A stretch of DNA of 46,386 nucleotides from Oscillospiraceae bacterium (GTDB lineage: Bacteria > Bacillota > Clostridia > Oscillospirales > Oscillospiraceae): NCBI GenBank assembly GCA_016302405.1, contig JAEDNR010000006.1:1-46386 (forward strand), written 5' to 3'. Shown here in pieces: positions 37,517 through 46,332 of the stretch. Positions within the stretch are counted from its first letter, which is position 1. Each line of letters starts with the position of its first letter. Both the position numbers and the translations under genes were made by a program. The notes beneath the pieces are model-generated. The model had not been told where the DNA came from. It saw nothing but the letters and a program-made list of their open reading frames with translations, and made no database searches.

Positions 37517-39414
37517 ATTAATTTCATCCGGGTTGTATTATCTGCTGTGAGAACTGCCGCAGCCACAGGCGGCAGAAGGATTCTGCCCTCGGCCTGAAAC
37601 AGGATCCGGGTCCCCGCGTCGTTGTCCCATACCAGGGCATTCCAGGTTCCCTGGGGCAGGCTGACTTCCAGAGGCGTGTCTTCCGGATGGAAAATGACCA
37701 GCAGGCGCCTGCCGGCATCTTCCAGCAGGAAGCCGGGCGTGTGCGACCCGCCGCAGGGGAAGAAATGGAGTTTTTCGTCGATCTGTCCCCGGGAGGTCAG
37801 CCGGAACAGGGGGAATTCTTTGCGAACCGCGATCAGGCCCTGATAGTAGCGCAGCGTCTGCAGCGCCTCCGGGCTTTCAAAGCTGTTCCACCGCAGGGCG
37901 TTCACCCGGTCCGAAGAACGGTAGCTGTTGTCGACAAACCCGCCCCGGCCGGAGGGCTTGGAACGGAGCATTTCTTCCCCGGCCTGGAAGAAGGGAACGC
38001 CCTGGGAGAGAATGCAGAACGCGGCGGCCAGCCGGTTCCGGCGGGCAAGCTCCTGCTTTGAAATATGGGGCTTTGCCAGAGCGATCCGGTCCGTCAGCGT
38101 ATAGTTATCGTGGCAGGAGCAATAGTTGATGCTCTGCTTTGGGTCCTCCGTCCACCCGGGGCGGCCCGCAAAGGCCGCGGCCAGCTCCGAAAGGGCAGGG
38201 AAAGCCCCGGAGGCAAACCCTGGATCAGCGGTTTCAAACAGCGGTCCGCGCACCAGATCCCGGATAGTATCATTGAAGAAACCGAAGCCGGGGAGGGCAG
38301 GAGCTTGTTTCTGGGTGGCAAGGCTGACATCCTGCTTTGTCACCACGGTGTGCATGTCCCAGCCCTCGCCGTAGAGCAGCAGTCCCGGATTTTTGCGTTC
38401 CAGCTCCTGCTGGGCAAGGCGGATCGTCTCGGCGTCGATGATGCCGGCAAGGTCAAACCGGAAGCCGTCCAGATGGTATTCTTCTGCCCAGTAGCACAGG
38501 GAATCCACGATGAATTTACGCACCATGGAACGCTCGCTGGCGGTGTCGTTGCCGCAGCAGGAGCCGTTGGAGTTACCCCGGCTGAAATAACCCGGAACGA
38601 TTTTATTGAAGCTGAAGTCGTCCCGGCGGTATACATGATTGTAAACCACGTCCATGATAACACCGATGCCGTTTTTGTGGAGGGCATGGATCGCTTCTTT
38701 CAGCTCCCGGACCCGGACCTCCCCGTGGAACGGATCGGTAGAATAGGAGCCCTCCGGGAAATTAAAGTTGACAGGATCGTAGCCCCAGTTATACTGGCGG
38801 CGGTCCGGGCAGGCTTCATCCACGGAGCAGTAGTCATAGATGGGAAGCAGCTGGACATGGGTGGCCCCCAACGCTTTGATGTGGGCAAGTCCTGTTGGAA
38901 AGCCGTGGGCGGTAGCGGTGTTTTCCTCCGTCAGAGCCAGGTATTTACCTTTGTTTTCCATGCCGGAGGAGGGATGAATGGAAAGATCCCGCACATGGGC
39001 TTCCCAGATCACCGCGTCGGTAATGGCCATTCTTGGTCCCCGGTCCGAAGCCCATCCGTCGGGATCGGTGCGCCCCAGGTCAATGACCATACCCCGCTGT
39101 CCGTTGACACCGCCTGCCCTGGCATAGGGATCAATGGACTCTCTGGTAATCCCATCCACGGTGACAAGATAAGTATAATACACCCCATGCAGGTCTCCGT
39201 CCAGGGCAAATACCCAGGTTCCCTGACTGTCCGGAGCCATGGAATATTCTTCAATGGGCGCGCTGCCGTCGCCGTCGGGATAGAGCCGGAGGCGAACGGC
39301 GGATGCCGTGGGCGCCCAGACCCGGAACCGGGTACACCCAGGGCTCCACAGGGCACCCAGATCGCTGCCTGCGTAGGTAAACGCTTTTTCAAAGCTGCTG
39401 CCGGAATAGTCCAT
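37513..39414 (-). CDS. pulA: Type I pullulanase
   Basis: This GH13 enzyme hydrolyses alpha-1,6 branch points in pullulan, glycogen or limit dextrins. The 633-residue protein has no signal peptide, so it acts in the cytoplasm. A CBM48 domain (about 30-125) precedes the barrel. The pullulanase motif YNWGYDP is at 209-215, region I is DVVYNH, region II GFRFDLAGI with nucleophile Asp321, region III GEGWD with acid/base Glu350, and region IV YCSCHDN. The start at 39414 is chosen over an in-frame ATG 30 bases earlier because AAGGAG lies 7 bases upstream of it. It is monocistronic from its own promoter, divergent from the glycerol operon. Confidence 0.95.
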   Translation of the reverse strand: MDYSGSSFEKAFTYAGSDLGALWSPGCTRFRVWAPTASAVRLRLYPDGDGSAPIEEYSMAPDSQGTWVFALDGDLHGVYYTYLVTVDGITRESIDPYARAGGVNGQRGMVIDLGRTDPDGWASDRGPRMAITDAVIWEAHVRDLSIHPSSGMENKGKYLALTEENTATAHGFPTGLAHIKALGATHVQLLPIYDYCSVDEACPDRRQYNWGYDPVNFNFPEGSYSTDPFHGEVRVRELKEAIHALHKNGIGVIMDVVYNHVYRRDDFSFNKIVPGYFSRGNSNGSCCGNDTASERSMVRKFIVDSLCYWAEEYHLDGFRFDLAGIIDAETIRLAQQELERKNPGLLLYGEGWDMHTVVTKQDVSLATQKQAPALPGFGFFNDTIRDLVRGPLFETADPGFASGAFPALSELAAAFAGRPGWTEDPKQSINYCSCHDNYTLTDRIALAKPHISKQELARRNRLAAAFCILSQGVPFFQAGEEMLRSKPSGRGGFVDNSYRSSDRVNALRWNSFESPEALQTLRYYQGLIAVRKEFPLFRLTSRGQIDEKLHFFPCGGSHTPGFLLEDAGRRLLVIFHPEDTPLEVSLPQGTWNALVWDNDAGTRILFQAEGRILLPPVAAAVLTADNTTRMKLI

Positions 39415-39458
39415 ATACTGCTTCTCCTTATTCAGTAAAACCATGAAGTTTTTCGACT

Positions 39459-39487
39459 ATTTTACCACAGGAAAGGAAATCTGTAAA
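39459..39487 (-). promoter_or_regulatory. Promoter of pulA
   Basis: Minus strand TTTACA (39487-39482), a 17-base spacer and TAAAAT (39464-39459). Confidence 0.68.
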
Positions 39488-39549
39488 GGAGAGAAAGCGA
39501 AAGCCTCGGGGTGTTATCGGCAAAATGATTATAAAACCCACAGCGATAC

Positions 39550-39578
39550 TTGATTTTTTCAACATTTTGTTGTATAAT
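39550..39578 (+). promoter_or_regulatory. Sigma-A promoter of the glycerol operon
   Basis: TTGATT (39550-39555), a 17-base spacer and TATAAT (39573-39578). Transcripts would start near 39585 and run at once into the leader terminator. Confidence 0.82.
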
Positions 39579-39596
39579 ACATCTATAAGGATGCAA

Positions 39597-39642
39597 GCGA
39601 AACTGGGTCAGCCCGGAATGGGCAATCCTGTTTCGCCTTTTT
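39597..39642 (+). terminator. Leader terminator of the glycerol operon (antitermination site?)
   Basis: GCGAAAC (39597-39603) pairs with GTTTCGC (39630-39636), extended by GG/CC across a mismatch. The inner hairpin is GCCC/GGGC, and CTTTTT follows. It lies between promoter and first gene, the arrangement of GlpP-controlled glp operons in Bacillus, where GlpP with glycerol-3-phosphate prevents termination. No glpP gene is in the window, so the regulator is inferred. Confidence 0.72.
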
Positions 39643-39661
39643 CGTCAGGGGGGGAGATTCC

Positions 39662-41104
39662 ATGTATGATGTCCTGATCATCGGCTGCGGCATTACAGGC
39701 GCGGCCACGGCATTTATGCTGAGCAAATACCGGCTGAAAGTTGGAATCCTGGAGCGGGAGAATGATGTTGCCCAGGGAGCCACCAAGGCCAACTCCGCGA
39801 TCCTCCACGCGGGCTATGATCCGGAGCCCGGGACCCTGATGGCAAAGCTCAATGTGCGAGGGTCGGCGCTTGCCCGGGAGCTTTGTGAAAAGCTGGACGT
39901 ACCCTGCCGCCGGTGCGGCTCCATGGTCCTGGCATTTTCGGAACAGGAGGAGGAAACCCTGCGGACGCTCCTGCGCCGGGGCGGGTTAAGCGGCGTGCCG
40001 GAGCTTTGCATTCTTTCCGGTGATGAGGCCCGTGCCCTGGAGCCTGCTCTTTCCGGCAGCGTTACGGCAGCGCTCCTTGCCCCCACTGCCGCTATCTGCT
40101 CTCCCTGGGAGCTGTGCCTGGCCCTTGCGGAGACAGCCGTAAGGAACGGTACTGAGCTGTTTCTGGAAACGGAGGTCACGGGACTTACGCGAGAAGCGGA
40201 GGTATGGAGGGTTTTTACCAATCGGGGAACGTTCCGGAGCCGGTTTGTGGTCAATGCCGCCGGGGTCTTTGCCGGGGACATTCACGATATGGTGTCTGCC
40301 CACAGCTTTACCATGGGCCCCAGCCGGGGAGAGTATTACTTACTGGATAAATGCGAGGGCAGCCGGGTCAGCCATGTGCTGTTCCAGTGCCCCAATGAAA
40401 ACGGGAAAGGCGTGCTGGTTGCGCCCACGGTTCATGGGAACCTGATCGTCGGGCCCAGCGCCGATACGGTGGAGGGAAACAATACCGCAAATACCGCCGC
40501 CGGTATGGCTTCTGTCCGGGAAAAAGCACTGCAGTCCGTGCCTGACATTGACTTCCGCCAGTCCATCCGGAATTTTGCCGGGGTACGGGCCCGTACTGAC
40601 AGGCGGGATTTTGTCATCGAATTTCCCCCGGACGCCCCGGGCTTTCTGGATCTTGCGGGGATCTGCTCCCCCGGCCTCAGCGCGGCCCCTGCCATTGGGG
40701 AGTACGCGGTGGAGCTGCTGGGCAGCGCGGGACTTCCCCTTGCGGAAAAGGCGGATTTTGTCTGTGAGCGGCACAGAATTCGTTTCAAGGAGCTGTCCGC
40801 TTCCCAAAAAGCGGCACTGATCGAAAAAGAACCTGCCTATGGCCGGGTGGTGTGCCGGTGTGAGACGGTGACGGAGGGGGAGATCCTTGCCTGTTTCCGT
40901 ACGCCAATTCCGCCCCGGTCTGTGGACGGCGTAAAGCGCCGTGTGAATACCGGTATGGGCAGGTGCCAGGGCGGCTTCTGCGGCCCCAGGGTGGTGGAGC
41001 TGCTGTCCCGGGAGCTGGGGGTCAGCCCCGGGGAAATCCTTCAGGACCGGGATGGAACCCGGATCCTCGTATGCCGGACGAAGGGAGGCTGGGAGGATGT
41101 ATGA
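39662..41104 (+). CDS. GlpA-like FAD oxidoreductase with C-terminal [2Fe-2S] domain
   Basis: This 480-residue flavoprotein is the likely catalytic subunit of an anaerobic glycerol-3-phosphate dehydrogenase. The FAD-binding fold begins DVLIIGCGITGAATAFMLS and continues with GATKANSAILHAGY. The C-terminal BFD-like domain carries the four cysteines VVCRCETV and GMGRCQGGFCGP (CxC and CxxxxC), a [2Fe-2S] site. It is the first gene of an operon with a GlpB-like flavoprotein, DUF1667 and glpK, which fixes the pathway: glycerol to glycerol-3-phosphate to dihydroxyacetone phosphate. The start at 39662 has a purine-rich AGGGGGGGAG site. The end overlaps the next gene by 8 bases. Confidence 0.9.
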   Translation: MYDVLIIGCGITGAATAFMLSKYRLKVGILERENDVAQGATKANSAILHAGYDPEPGTLMAKLNVRGSALARELCEKLDVPCRRCGSMVLAFSEQEEETLRTLLRRGGLSGVPELCILSGDEARALEPALSGSVTAALLAPTAAICSPWELCLALAETAVRNGTELFLETEVTGLTREAEVWRVFTNRGTFRSRFVVNAAGVFAGDIHDMVSAHSFTMGPSRGEYYLLDKCEGSRVSHVLFQCPNENGKGVLVAPTVHGNLIVGPSADTVEGNNTANTAAGMASVREKALQSVPDIDFRQSIRNFAGVRARTDRRDFVIEFPPDAPGFLDLAGICSPGLSAAPAIGEYAVELLGSAGLPLAEKADFVCERHRIRFKELSASQKAALIEKEPAYGRVVCRCETVTEGEILACFRTPIPPRSVDGVKRRVNTGMGRCQGGFCGPRVVELLSRELGVSPGEILQDRDGTRILVCRTKGGWEDV

Positions 41105-42344
41105 TCTGATCGTTGTGGGCGGCGGCCCCGCCGGACTGGCAGCCGCCTGGGCAGCCTGGGAAAAGGGCCTTAGGAAGATCCTCATTGTAGAACGGGACCG
41201 GGAGCTGGGGGGCATTCTGAACCAGTGTATCCACAATGGGTTCGGCCTGCACCATTTTAAAGAAGAGCTTACCGGGCCGGAATACGCCGGACGATTCATT
41301 TCCATGATCCATGCCACCGGCGTGGAGACTCGGCTGGATACCATGGTGTTGGAAGTGACCTGGGATAAACGGGTGTGTATGGTGGGAAAGTCCACCGGCT
41401 ACCGGGAGGAACAGGCGAAGACCGTGGTCCTTGCCATGGGCTGCCGGGAGCGGACCCGGGGGGCCATCGCCATCCCCGGAACCCGTCCTGCCGGGATTTT
41501 CACGGCAGGCGCGGCCCAGCGGTATGTGAATATGGAGGGGTGGCTCCCGGGAAAGCGGGTGGTCATTCTGGGCAGCGGAGACATTGGTCTCATTATGGCA
41601 CGGCGGATGACCCTGGAGGGGGCGAAGGTCCTGGCCTGTGTGGAGGTCATGCCCTATTCCGGCGGCCTGAGCCGGAACATTGTCCAGTGCCTCCAGGATT
41701 TTGACATTCCCTTGTACCTGTCCCATACCGTTACTGAGATCCGGGGAGAAAAGCGTGTGGAGCAGGTGGTGGTGTCCCGGGTGGACGAAAACCGCCGCCC
41801 CATTCCGGGAACGGAGATGGTTTTTGACTGTGATACCCTGCTGTTGTCCGTGGGCCTGATCCCGGAAAACGAGCTGACCCGCCAGGCGGGCATTGAAATG
41901 GACCCAAGGACCAACGGCCCCAAGGTCTACGAAAATATGGAGGTCTCGGTGCCCGGTATCTTTGCCTGCGGAAATGTGTGCCATGTCCACGATCTGGTGG
42001 ACTATGTTACGGCGGAGAGCCTGCGCGCAGGGGAGGCCGCTGCGGCGTATGTGCTCTCCGGCGACAGGGCGGGGAAGACCCTGACCGTCCAGAATGGCCC
42101 CGGCGTGACCTACACCGTTCCGCAGAAGATTCGCACAGAGGGTGTGGAGAAGAATTGTGGGATATTCTTCCGGGTGAACCGGGTGTGCCGGGACAGTGAG
42201 ATCCTTGTAACATCCGGGGAAACCGTGATCGCGAAATACAGCCGTTCCCACCTGGCTCCCGGAGAAATGGAGCATATCATGCTTCCCGGCGTTCTTCTTA
42301 ATAAGGCGGAGGGGGAGATCACCCTGTCGGTAAGGGAGGCTTAA
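41097..42344 (+). CDS. GlpB-like FAD/NAD(P)-binding oxidoreductase
   Basis: A 415-residue two-dinucleotide-fold flavoprotein. FAD site DLIVVGGGPAGLAAA is at the N-terminus, a second Rossmann site VVILGSGDIGLIMA sits mid-protein, and VPGIFACGNVCHVHDLVDYV is the terminal FAD motif of the pyridine-nucleotide-disulfide family. It likely relays electrons from the GlpA-like subunit through the DUF1667 iron-sulfur protein to an acceptor. The start at 41097 lies in the end of the upstream gene, with AGGGAGG in front. The next gene follows 3 bases after the stop. Confidence 0.9.
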   Translation: MYDLIVVGGGPAGLAAAWAAWEKGLRKILIVERDRELGGILNQCIHNGFGLHHFKEELTGPEYAGRFISMIHATGVETRLDTMVLEVTWDKRVCMVGKSTGYREEQAKTVVLAMGCRERTRGAIAIPGTRPAGIFTAGAAQRYVNMEGWLPGKRVVILGSGDIGLIMARRMTLEGAKVLACVEVMPYSGGLSRNIVQCLQDFDIPLYLSHTVTEIRGEKRVEQVVVSRVDENRRPIPGTEMVFDCDTLLLSVGLIPENELTRQAGIEMDPRTNGPKVYENMEVSVPGIFACGNVCHVHDLVDYVTAESLRAGEAAAAYVLSGDRAGKTLTVQNGPGVTYTVPQKIRTEGVEKNCGIFFRVNRVCRDSEILVTSGETVIAKYSRSHLAPGEMEHIMLPGVLLNKAEGEITLSVREA

Positions 42345-42347
42345 AGC

Positions 42348-42704
42348 ATGAAAGAACTGATCTGCATTGTCTGCCCCAACAGCTGTCACCTGCGGGTGGA
42401 TGAAGAAAGAAATTTCCAGGTCTCGGGAAACAGCTGCCCCCGGGGCGCGGAGTACGGAAGATCGGAGCTTATGCATCCTGTCCGTGTGGTTACCTCCACC
42501 GTCCGCTGTCGGGGCGGGGCCTATCCCCGGTGCCCGGTGAAGACGAACCGGCCCGTGCCCAAGGAAAGTATTTTTGCTGTGATGGATGCCATGGAGGGTG
42601 TGACCCTCACGGCGCCGGTCAGAACCGGAGACATTGTGATTCAGAATATCTGCGGAACGGGAGCGGATCTTGTCGCCACCCGGAATATGGAAAAGGAGAA
42701 TTGA
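42348..42704 (+). CDS. DUF1667 iron-sulfur protein
   Basis: This 118-residue protein is the third component of the glycerol-3-phosphate oxidation set in Clostridia and Thermotogae. Cysteines 6, 9, 13 and 30 (CIVCPNSC, then SCPRG) are placed to hold an iron-sulfur cluster, and the C-terminal half has NICGTGADLVATRN. It probably acts as the small electron-transfer subunit, analogous in role to GlpC but not in sequence. It is sandwiched between the GlpB-like gene and glpK with gaps of 3 and 2 bases. Confidence 0.88.
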   Translation: MKELICIVCPNSCHLRVDEERNFQVSGNSCPRGAEYGRSELMHPVRVVTSTVRCRGGAYPRCPVKTNRPVPKESIFAVMDAMEGVTLTAPVRTGDIVIQNICGTGADLVATRNMEKEN

Positions 42705-42706
42705 GA

Positions 42707-44194
42707 ATGGGAAACTATATCCTTGCCCTGGACCAGGGTACCACCAGCTCCCGGGCCATCCTCTTTGACCGGGAACAGAATATCCTGGGGGTAAGCCAGA
42801 AGGAGTTTACCCAATTCTATCCCCATGACGGCTGGGTGGAGCACGATCCCATGGAAATCTGGTCCAGCCAGTATGCCGTCATGATGGAGGTGGTGGCCCA
42901 GTCCGGTGTGGATCCCCGGGAGATTGCGGCCATTGGCATCACCAACCAGCGGGAGACTACCATTGTCTGGGACAAAGAGACGGGAAAGCCTGTGTACAAT
43001 GCCATTGTCTGGCAGTGCCGGAGGACCGCCGATATTGTGGACGGCCTGGTTTCCCGGGGCCTGGGGGAGCACATCCGGAAAACCACCGGCCTGATCCCCG
43101 ATGCCTATTTTTCCGCCACGAAAATCAAGTGGATTCTGGACCATGTACCGGGAGCCATGGATCGGGCGAAAGCAGGAAAGCTCCTTTTCGGCACCGTGGA
43201 CAGCTGGCTGGTGTGGAAGCTGACCGGCGGCGCGGTCCATGTTACGGACTATACCAACGCGTCCCGCACCATGCTCTATGACATCCATAATCTGTGCTGG
43301 GATGATACCCTCCTGAAAGCCCTGGACATCCCCAGGGAAATGCTTCCCCAGGTGCGGCCCTCCAGCGAAATCTACGGCTATACCGAGATCCAGGGGGTGA
43401 AGGTGCCCATCGCGGGCATTGCCGGGGACCAGCAGGCGGCGCTGTTCGGCCAGACCTGCTTTGCGCCGGGGGACGCGAAAAATACCTACGGCACCGGGTG
43501 CTTCCTGCTTATGAACACCGGGGAAACCCCCTGTGAAAGCAAAAACGGTCTGCTCACTACCATCGCCATCGGCCTGGACGGAAAGGTGCAGTACGCTCTG
43601 GAAGGCTCGGTGTTTGTTGGCGGCGCGGTGATCCAGTGGCTGCGGGATGAGATGCGCTTCTTTACCGACAGCCGGGACGCGGAATACTATGCAAGGAAGG
43701 TTCCGGATAACGGCGGTGTGTATCTGGTGCCTGCCTTTACCGGCCTGGGGGCGCCCTGGTGGGATATGTACGCCCGGGGCGCCATCGTGGGCATCACCCG
43801 GGGCACCAAGCGGGAACACATTATCCGTGCCGCCCAGGAATCCATCGCCTATCAGGTGGCGGACCTGCTCCATGCTATGGAAAGCGATACTGGTATTACC
43901 CTGACTCAGCTGAAAGCCGACGGAGGCGCCAGCCGGGACATGTTCCTGATGCAGTTCCAGGCGGACATTATGGACCGTTCAGTCCGCCGTCCGGCTATCC
44001 GGGAGACCACCGCTCTGGGTGCCGCCTATCTGGCGGGCCTGGCAACGGGGGTATGGAAGGACCGGGAGGAAATCAAGGGCCTGTGGGCCTGCGACACGGT
44101 CTACAAGCCCGCCATGGACGAAGCTCAGCGGGAAAAGCTCCTTGCCGGGTGGCATAAGGCAGTTTCACGCAGCCGGAACTGGGCGGAGGGCTAG
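42707..44194 (+). CDS. glpK: Glycerol kinase
   Basis: GlpK phosphorylates glycerol at carbon 3 using ATP and so traps it in the cell. The 495-residue length is normal. FGGY-family motifs are clear: LALDQGTTSSRAILFD, TNQRETTIVWD with the substrate-contacting arginine, VWQCRRT, the ATPase motif GIAGDQQAALFGQ, TYGTGCFLLMNTG and the C-terminal LKADGGASRDMFLMQ. The start at 42707 uses AAGGAG. No GlpF facilitator follows in this window; a lipase-like gene does, 41 bases downstream and with no terminator. Confidence 0.97.
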   Translation: MGNYILALDQGTTSSRAILFDREQNILGVSQKEFTQFYPHDGWVEHDPMEIWSSQYAVMMEVVAQSGVDPREIAAIGITNQRETTIVWDKETGKPVYNAIVWQCRRTADIVDGLVSRGLGEHIRKTTGLIPDAYFSATKIKWILDHVPGAMDRAKAGKLLFGTVDSWLVWKLTGGAVHVTDYTNASRTMLYDIHNLCWDDTLLKALDIPREMLPQVRPSSEIYGYTEIQGVKVPIAGIAGDQQAALFGQTCFAPGDAKNTYGTGCFLLMNTGETPCESKNGLLTTIAIGLDGKVQYALEGSVFVGGAVIQWLRDEMRFFTDSRDAEYYARKVPDNGGVYLVPAFTGLGAPWWDMYARGAIVGITRGTKREHIIRAAQESIAYQVADLLHAMESDTGITLTQLKADGGASRDMFLMQFQADIMDRSVRRPAIRETTALGAAYLAGLATGVWKDREEIKGLWACDTVYKPAMDEAQREKLLAGWHKAVSRSRNWAEG

Positions 44195-44235
44195 AAGGGC
44201 CAACGAACATAAAGGGGTTTTAAGGAGGCATTTTT

Positions 44236-45147
44236 ATGGCAAACAAGCAGGAGTTTTTCTTTCCGTCTTCTGACGGTGTGCACCAGGTTCACGGGGTTCT
44301 CTGGCTGCCGGAGACGGGGGAACCGAAAGCGGTGGTTCAGATTGTGCACGGTATCTGCGAGTACGCCCTGCGCTATGAGCCTTTTGCCCTGTTTCTGACG
44401 GAGCAGGGCTATGCGGTGGCGGGCAGTGACCATCTGGGACACGGCCTGACCGCTGTCGGGCCGGAGGAGTACGGCTTCTTTACCGATTGGTTTGTACTGA
44501 CGAAGGACCTGTATTCCCTGAGAAAGCAGATTGGCCTCCGGTATCCGGAACTGCCTTATTTCCTTCTGGGGCATTCCATGGGGTCTTTCCAGGCCCGGAC
44601 CTACCTCATTGACTATCCCGGCACGGTGGACGGCTGCATCCTCTCCGGCACTGGGCAGGAGGGGGCGCTCACCGTTGCCTTGGGTAAATTCCTTACAAGC
44701 TTTGGCGATCCCCATAAGGTCAATAAGCTGTTCCTTTCCATTTCCCTGGGGGCCTATAATAAGGCCTTTGCGCCCAACCGCACCAGCGCCGACTGGATCT
44801 GCCGGGATGAAGCCGTGGTAGACAAGTATCTTGCGGATCCTCTGTGCAATTTCCCCACCCGGGGGGGTATGAACCACGCCATGATGACGGGCCTGCAATA
44901 CATCGCCAGAAAAGAAAAACTGGCGAAAATGGACAAAAAAACGCCCGTGGGCTTGTTCTCCGGGGACGCGGACCCGGTGGGCGCCATGGGTAAGGGCGTG
45001 AAAAAGGTATATGGTTTCTTCCGGGATGCCGGCTGTGAAGATGTGACCATGAAGCTTTACCCCGGCGCCCGGCACGAAATCCTCAACGAGACCAACCGCC
45101 AGGAAGTCTATGCCGATCTGCTTGCCTGGCTGGAAGAGCACCGATAA
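44236..45147 (+). CDS. Alpha/beta hydrolase, monoacylglycerol-lipase-like
   Basis: A 303-residue cytoplasmic serine hydrolase of the Hydrolase_4/S33 type. The oxyanion region is IVHGICEYALRY, and DHLGHGLT is typical of monoacylglycerol lipases and lysophospholipases. The nucleophile is Ser114 in GHSMGS, and the likely triad partners are Asp246 (GDADPV) and His280 (GARHE). The start at 44236 has AAGGAGG upstream. Its place behind glpK without a terminator suggests that it releases glycerol from monoacylglycerols for the kinase. This is inference from context; other short-chain esterase activity is possible. Confidence 0.85.
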   Translation: MANKQEFFFPSSDGVHQVHGVLWLPETGEPKAVVQIVHGICEYALRYEPFALFLTEQGYAVAGSDHLGHGLTAVGPEEYGFFTDWFVLTKDLYSLRKQIGLRYPELPYFLLGHSMGSFQARTYLIDYPGTVDGCILSGTGQEGALTVALGKFLTSFGDPHKVNKLFLSISLGAYNKAFAPNRTSADWICRDEAVVDKYLADPLCNFPTRGGMNHAMMTGLQYIARKEKLAKMDKKTPVGLFSGDADPVGAMGKGVKKVYGFFRDAGCEDVTMKLYPGARHEILNETNRQEVYADLLAWLEEHR

Positions 45148-45157
45148 GCACAAAAAC

Positions 45158-45223
45158 CCCGGGACGAAAGGCGGGTGCTCGTAAAACAGTATCGTCCCGG
45201 CAGTAATGTCTGCCGGGACTTTT
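45158..45223 (+). terminator. Terminator with an alternative overlapping hairpin
   Basis: The terminator stem is TCCCGGCAG (45195-45203) with CTGCCGGGA (45210-45218) and a T-rich tail. An upstream stem, CCCGGGACGA (45158-45167) with TCGTCCCGG (45192-45200), shares six bases with it, so the two cannot form together. Confidence 0.7.
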
Positions 45224-45224
45224 C

Positions 45225-45253
45225 TTGCATACATTGAAGCCGTATGATATGAT
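45225..45253 (+). promoter_or_regulatory. Promoter of the APH-like gene
   Basis: TTGCAT (45225-45230), a 17-base spacer and TATGAT (45248-45253), beginning at the end of the preceding terminator. Confidence 0.7.
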
Positions 45254-45294
45254 TAAACAGACCGATAAACTTGAATTTGACCGAGGATGATAAT

Positions 45295-46332
45295 ATGGAA
45301 TTTCCATTAACCCTTTATTATGATACCGAGGTGACGAATGTTGAAATCAAAGATTCATCCCATGGCGATAGCGACTTTAGAAAAGCATACATTGTAAATG
45401 ATGGTGCGTCCAAGATTGTCATTAAGTATTTCTCCAATTCTTTCAGCAATCAAAAAAGAATTATGGGCTGGTTTCGTCTAATGGACGAATACCGCAAAAT
45501 TGACCTGTATTGTCCAGCTATTATCCCCAATCGCCACGGGGAACTGCTTCACAGACATACGGTAGATGGTAGGGATTATTACGTTTACGCTGAGGAATTT
45601 TCGGCTTTTCGAACAGCAGAACAATTAGATGTAGAAAAACGGCAATATATGCCTGATGTATTGCGCTCCTTGGGAACAATAGCATCGAAACGGTTGGATT
45701 TTTTGGATTTTCCGTCTGCATACTGTCTGTTGGAGCCTTTTACGGGCGTGGACACCGCAGATGAAGAAACCGAATGTGCCTTACTTTTTGTGGACTACAT
45801 CAAAAAGAATTTGCCGCAGTATTTGCCACGAGCAGAAAAGCTATTGGATTTATTCTATAAAAATCAAGAGGAATGTAGAAAGGTTTATGACTCTTTACCC
45901 ACATCCTGCTTCCAGGCGGATTTAAACAGTAGCAACATTCTTCTTGATGATAACCTAAAGTTTGTTGGCTTGTTTGATTTTAATTTGTGTGGCAAGGAGA
46001 GAATTCTTAACTACGCAATGAGAGAAGCTCTTTGGGGAACTTACCAAAACTGTTTGGTAGACAAGGACAATAACTACATTTTCTATTTTGATAAGAAGCT
46101 TGACGATATTCGGATGAAGACCTTTCTCGAAAATATGTCATACATTCAACAAACATATACATTTAGCGATGAGGAGAAGAAGGCATTTCCTATTTTGCTT
46201 CGATACATCAATACATTTTGGTGGTATTCACTGTCAGAACTTGAGGCCTTCAGCAAAGACGATAGAAAAGTAGAAAAAATGCTCGATTGGTTTGAACTAC
46301 AAATGACACGTAATGATATAATGCTAGTTTAA
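45295..46332 (+). CDS. Aminoglycoside-phosphotransferase-fold kinase, AT-rich
   Basis: A 345-residue protein of the APH/choline-kinase fold. The nucleotide-binding lobe contains AYIVNDGASKIVIKYF with the likely ATP lysine. The catalytic loop reads FQADLNSSNILLDD, in which the usual His of HxDxxxxN is Gln. The metal-binding aspartate lies in GLFDFNLCG. The gene is visibly more AT-rich than everything around it, with A/T-ending codons, and probably arrived by transfer. The start at 45295 is preferred because GAGGA lies 7 bases upstream; an ATG at 45271 is almost at the predicted transcript start. It may phosphorylate an aminoglycoside, a metabolite or a macrolide-like compound; resistance is not demonstrated. 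Confidence 0.75.
   Translation: MEFPLTLYYDTEVTNVEIKDSSHGDSDFRKAYIVNDGASKIVIKYFSNSFSNQKRIMGWFRLMDEYRKIDLYCPAIIPNRHGELLHRHTVDGRDYYVYAEEFSAFRTAEQLDVEKRQYMPDVLRSLGTIASKRLDFLDFPSAYCLLEPFTGVDTADEETECALLFVDYIKKNLPQYLPRAEKLLDLFYKNQEECRKVYDSLPTSCFQADLNSSNILLDDNLKFVGLFDFNLCGKERILNYAMREALWGTYQNCLVDKDNNYIFYFDKKLDDIRMKTFLENMSYIQQTYTFSDEEKKAFPILLRYINTFWWYSLSELEAFSKDDRKVEKMLDWFELQMTRNDIMLV

Noticed and set aside
38065..39438. 457-codon plus-strand frame opposite pulA
   Set aside because: pulA has all four GH13 regions on the minus strand. The shadow frame lacks motifs.
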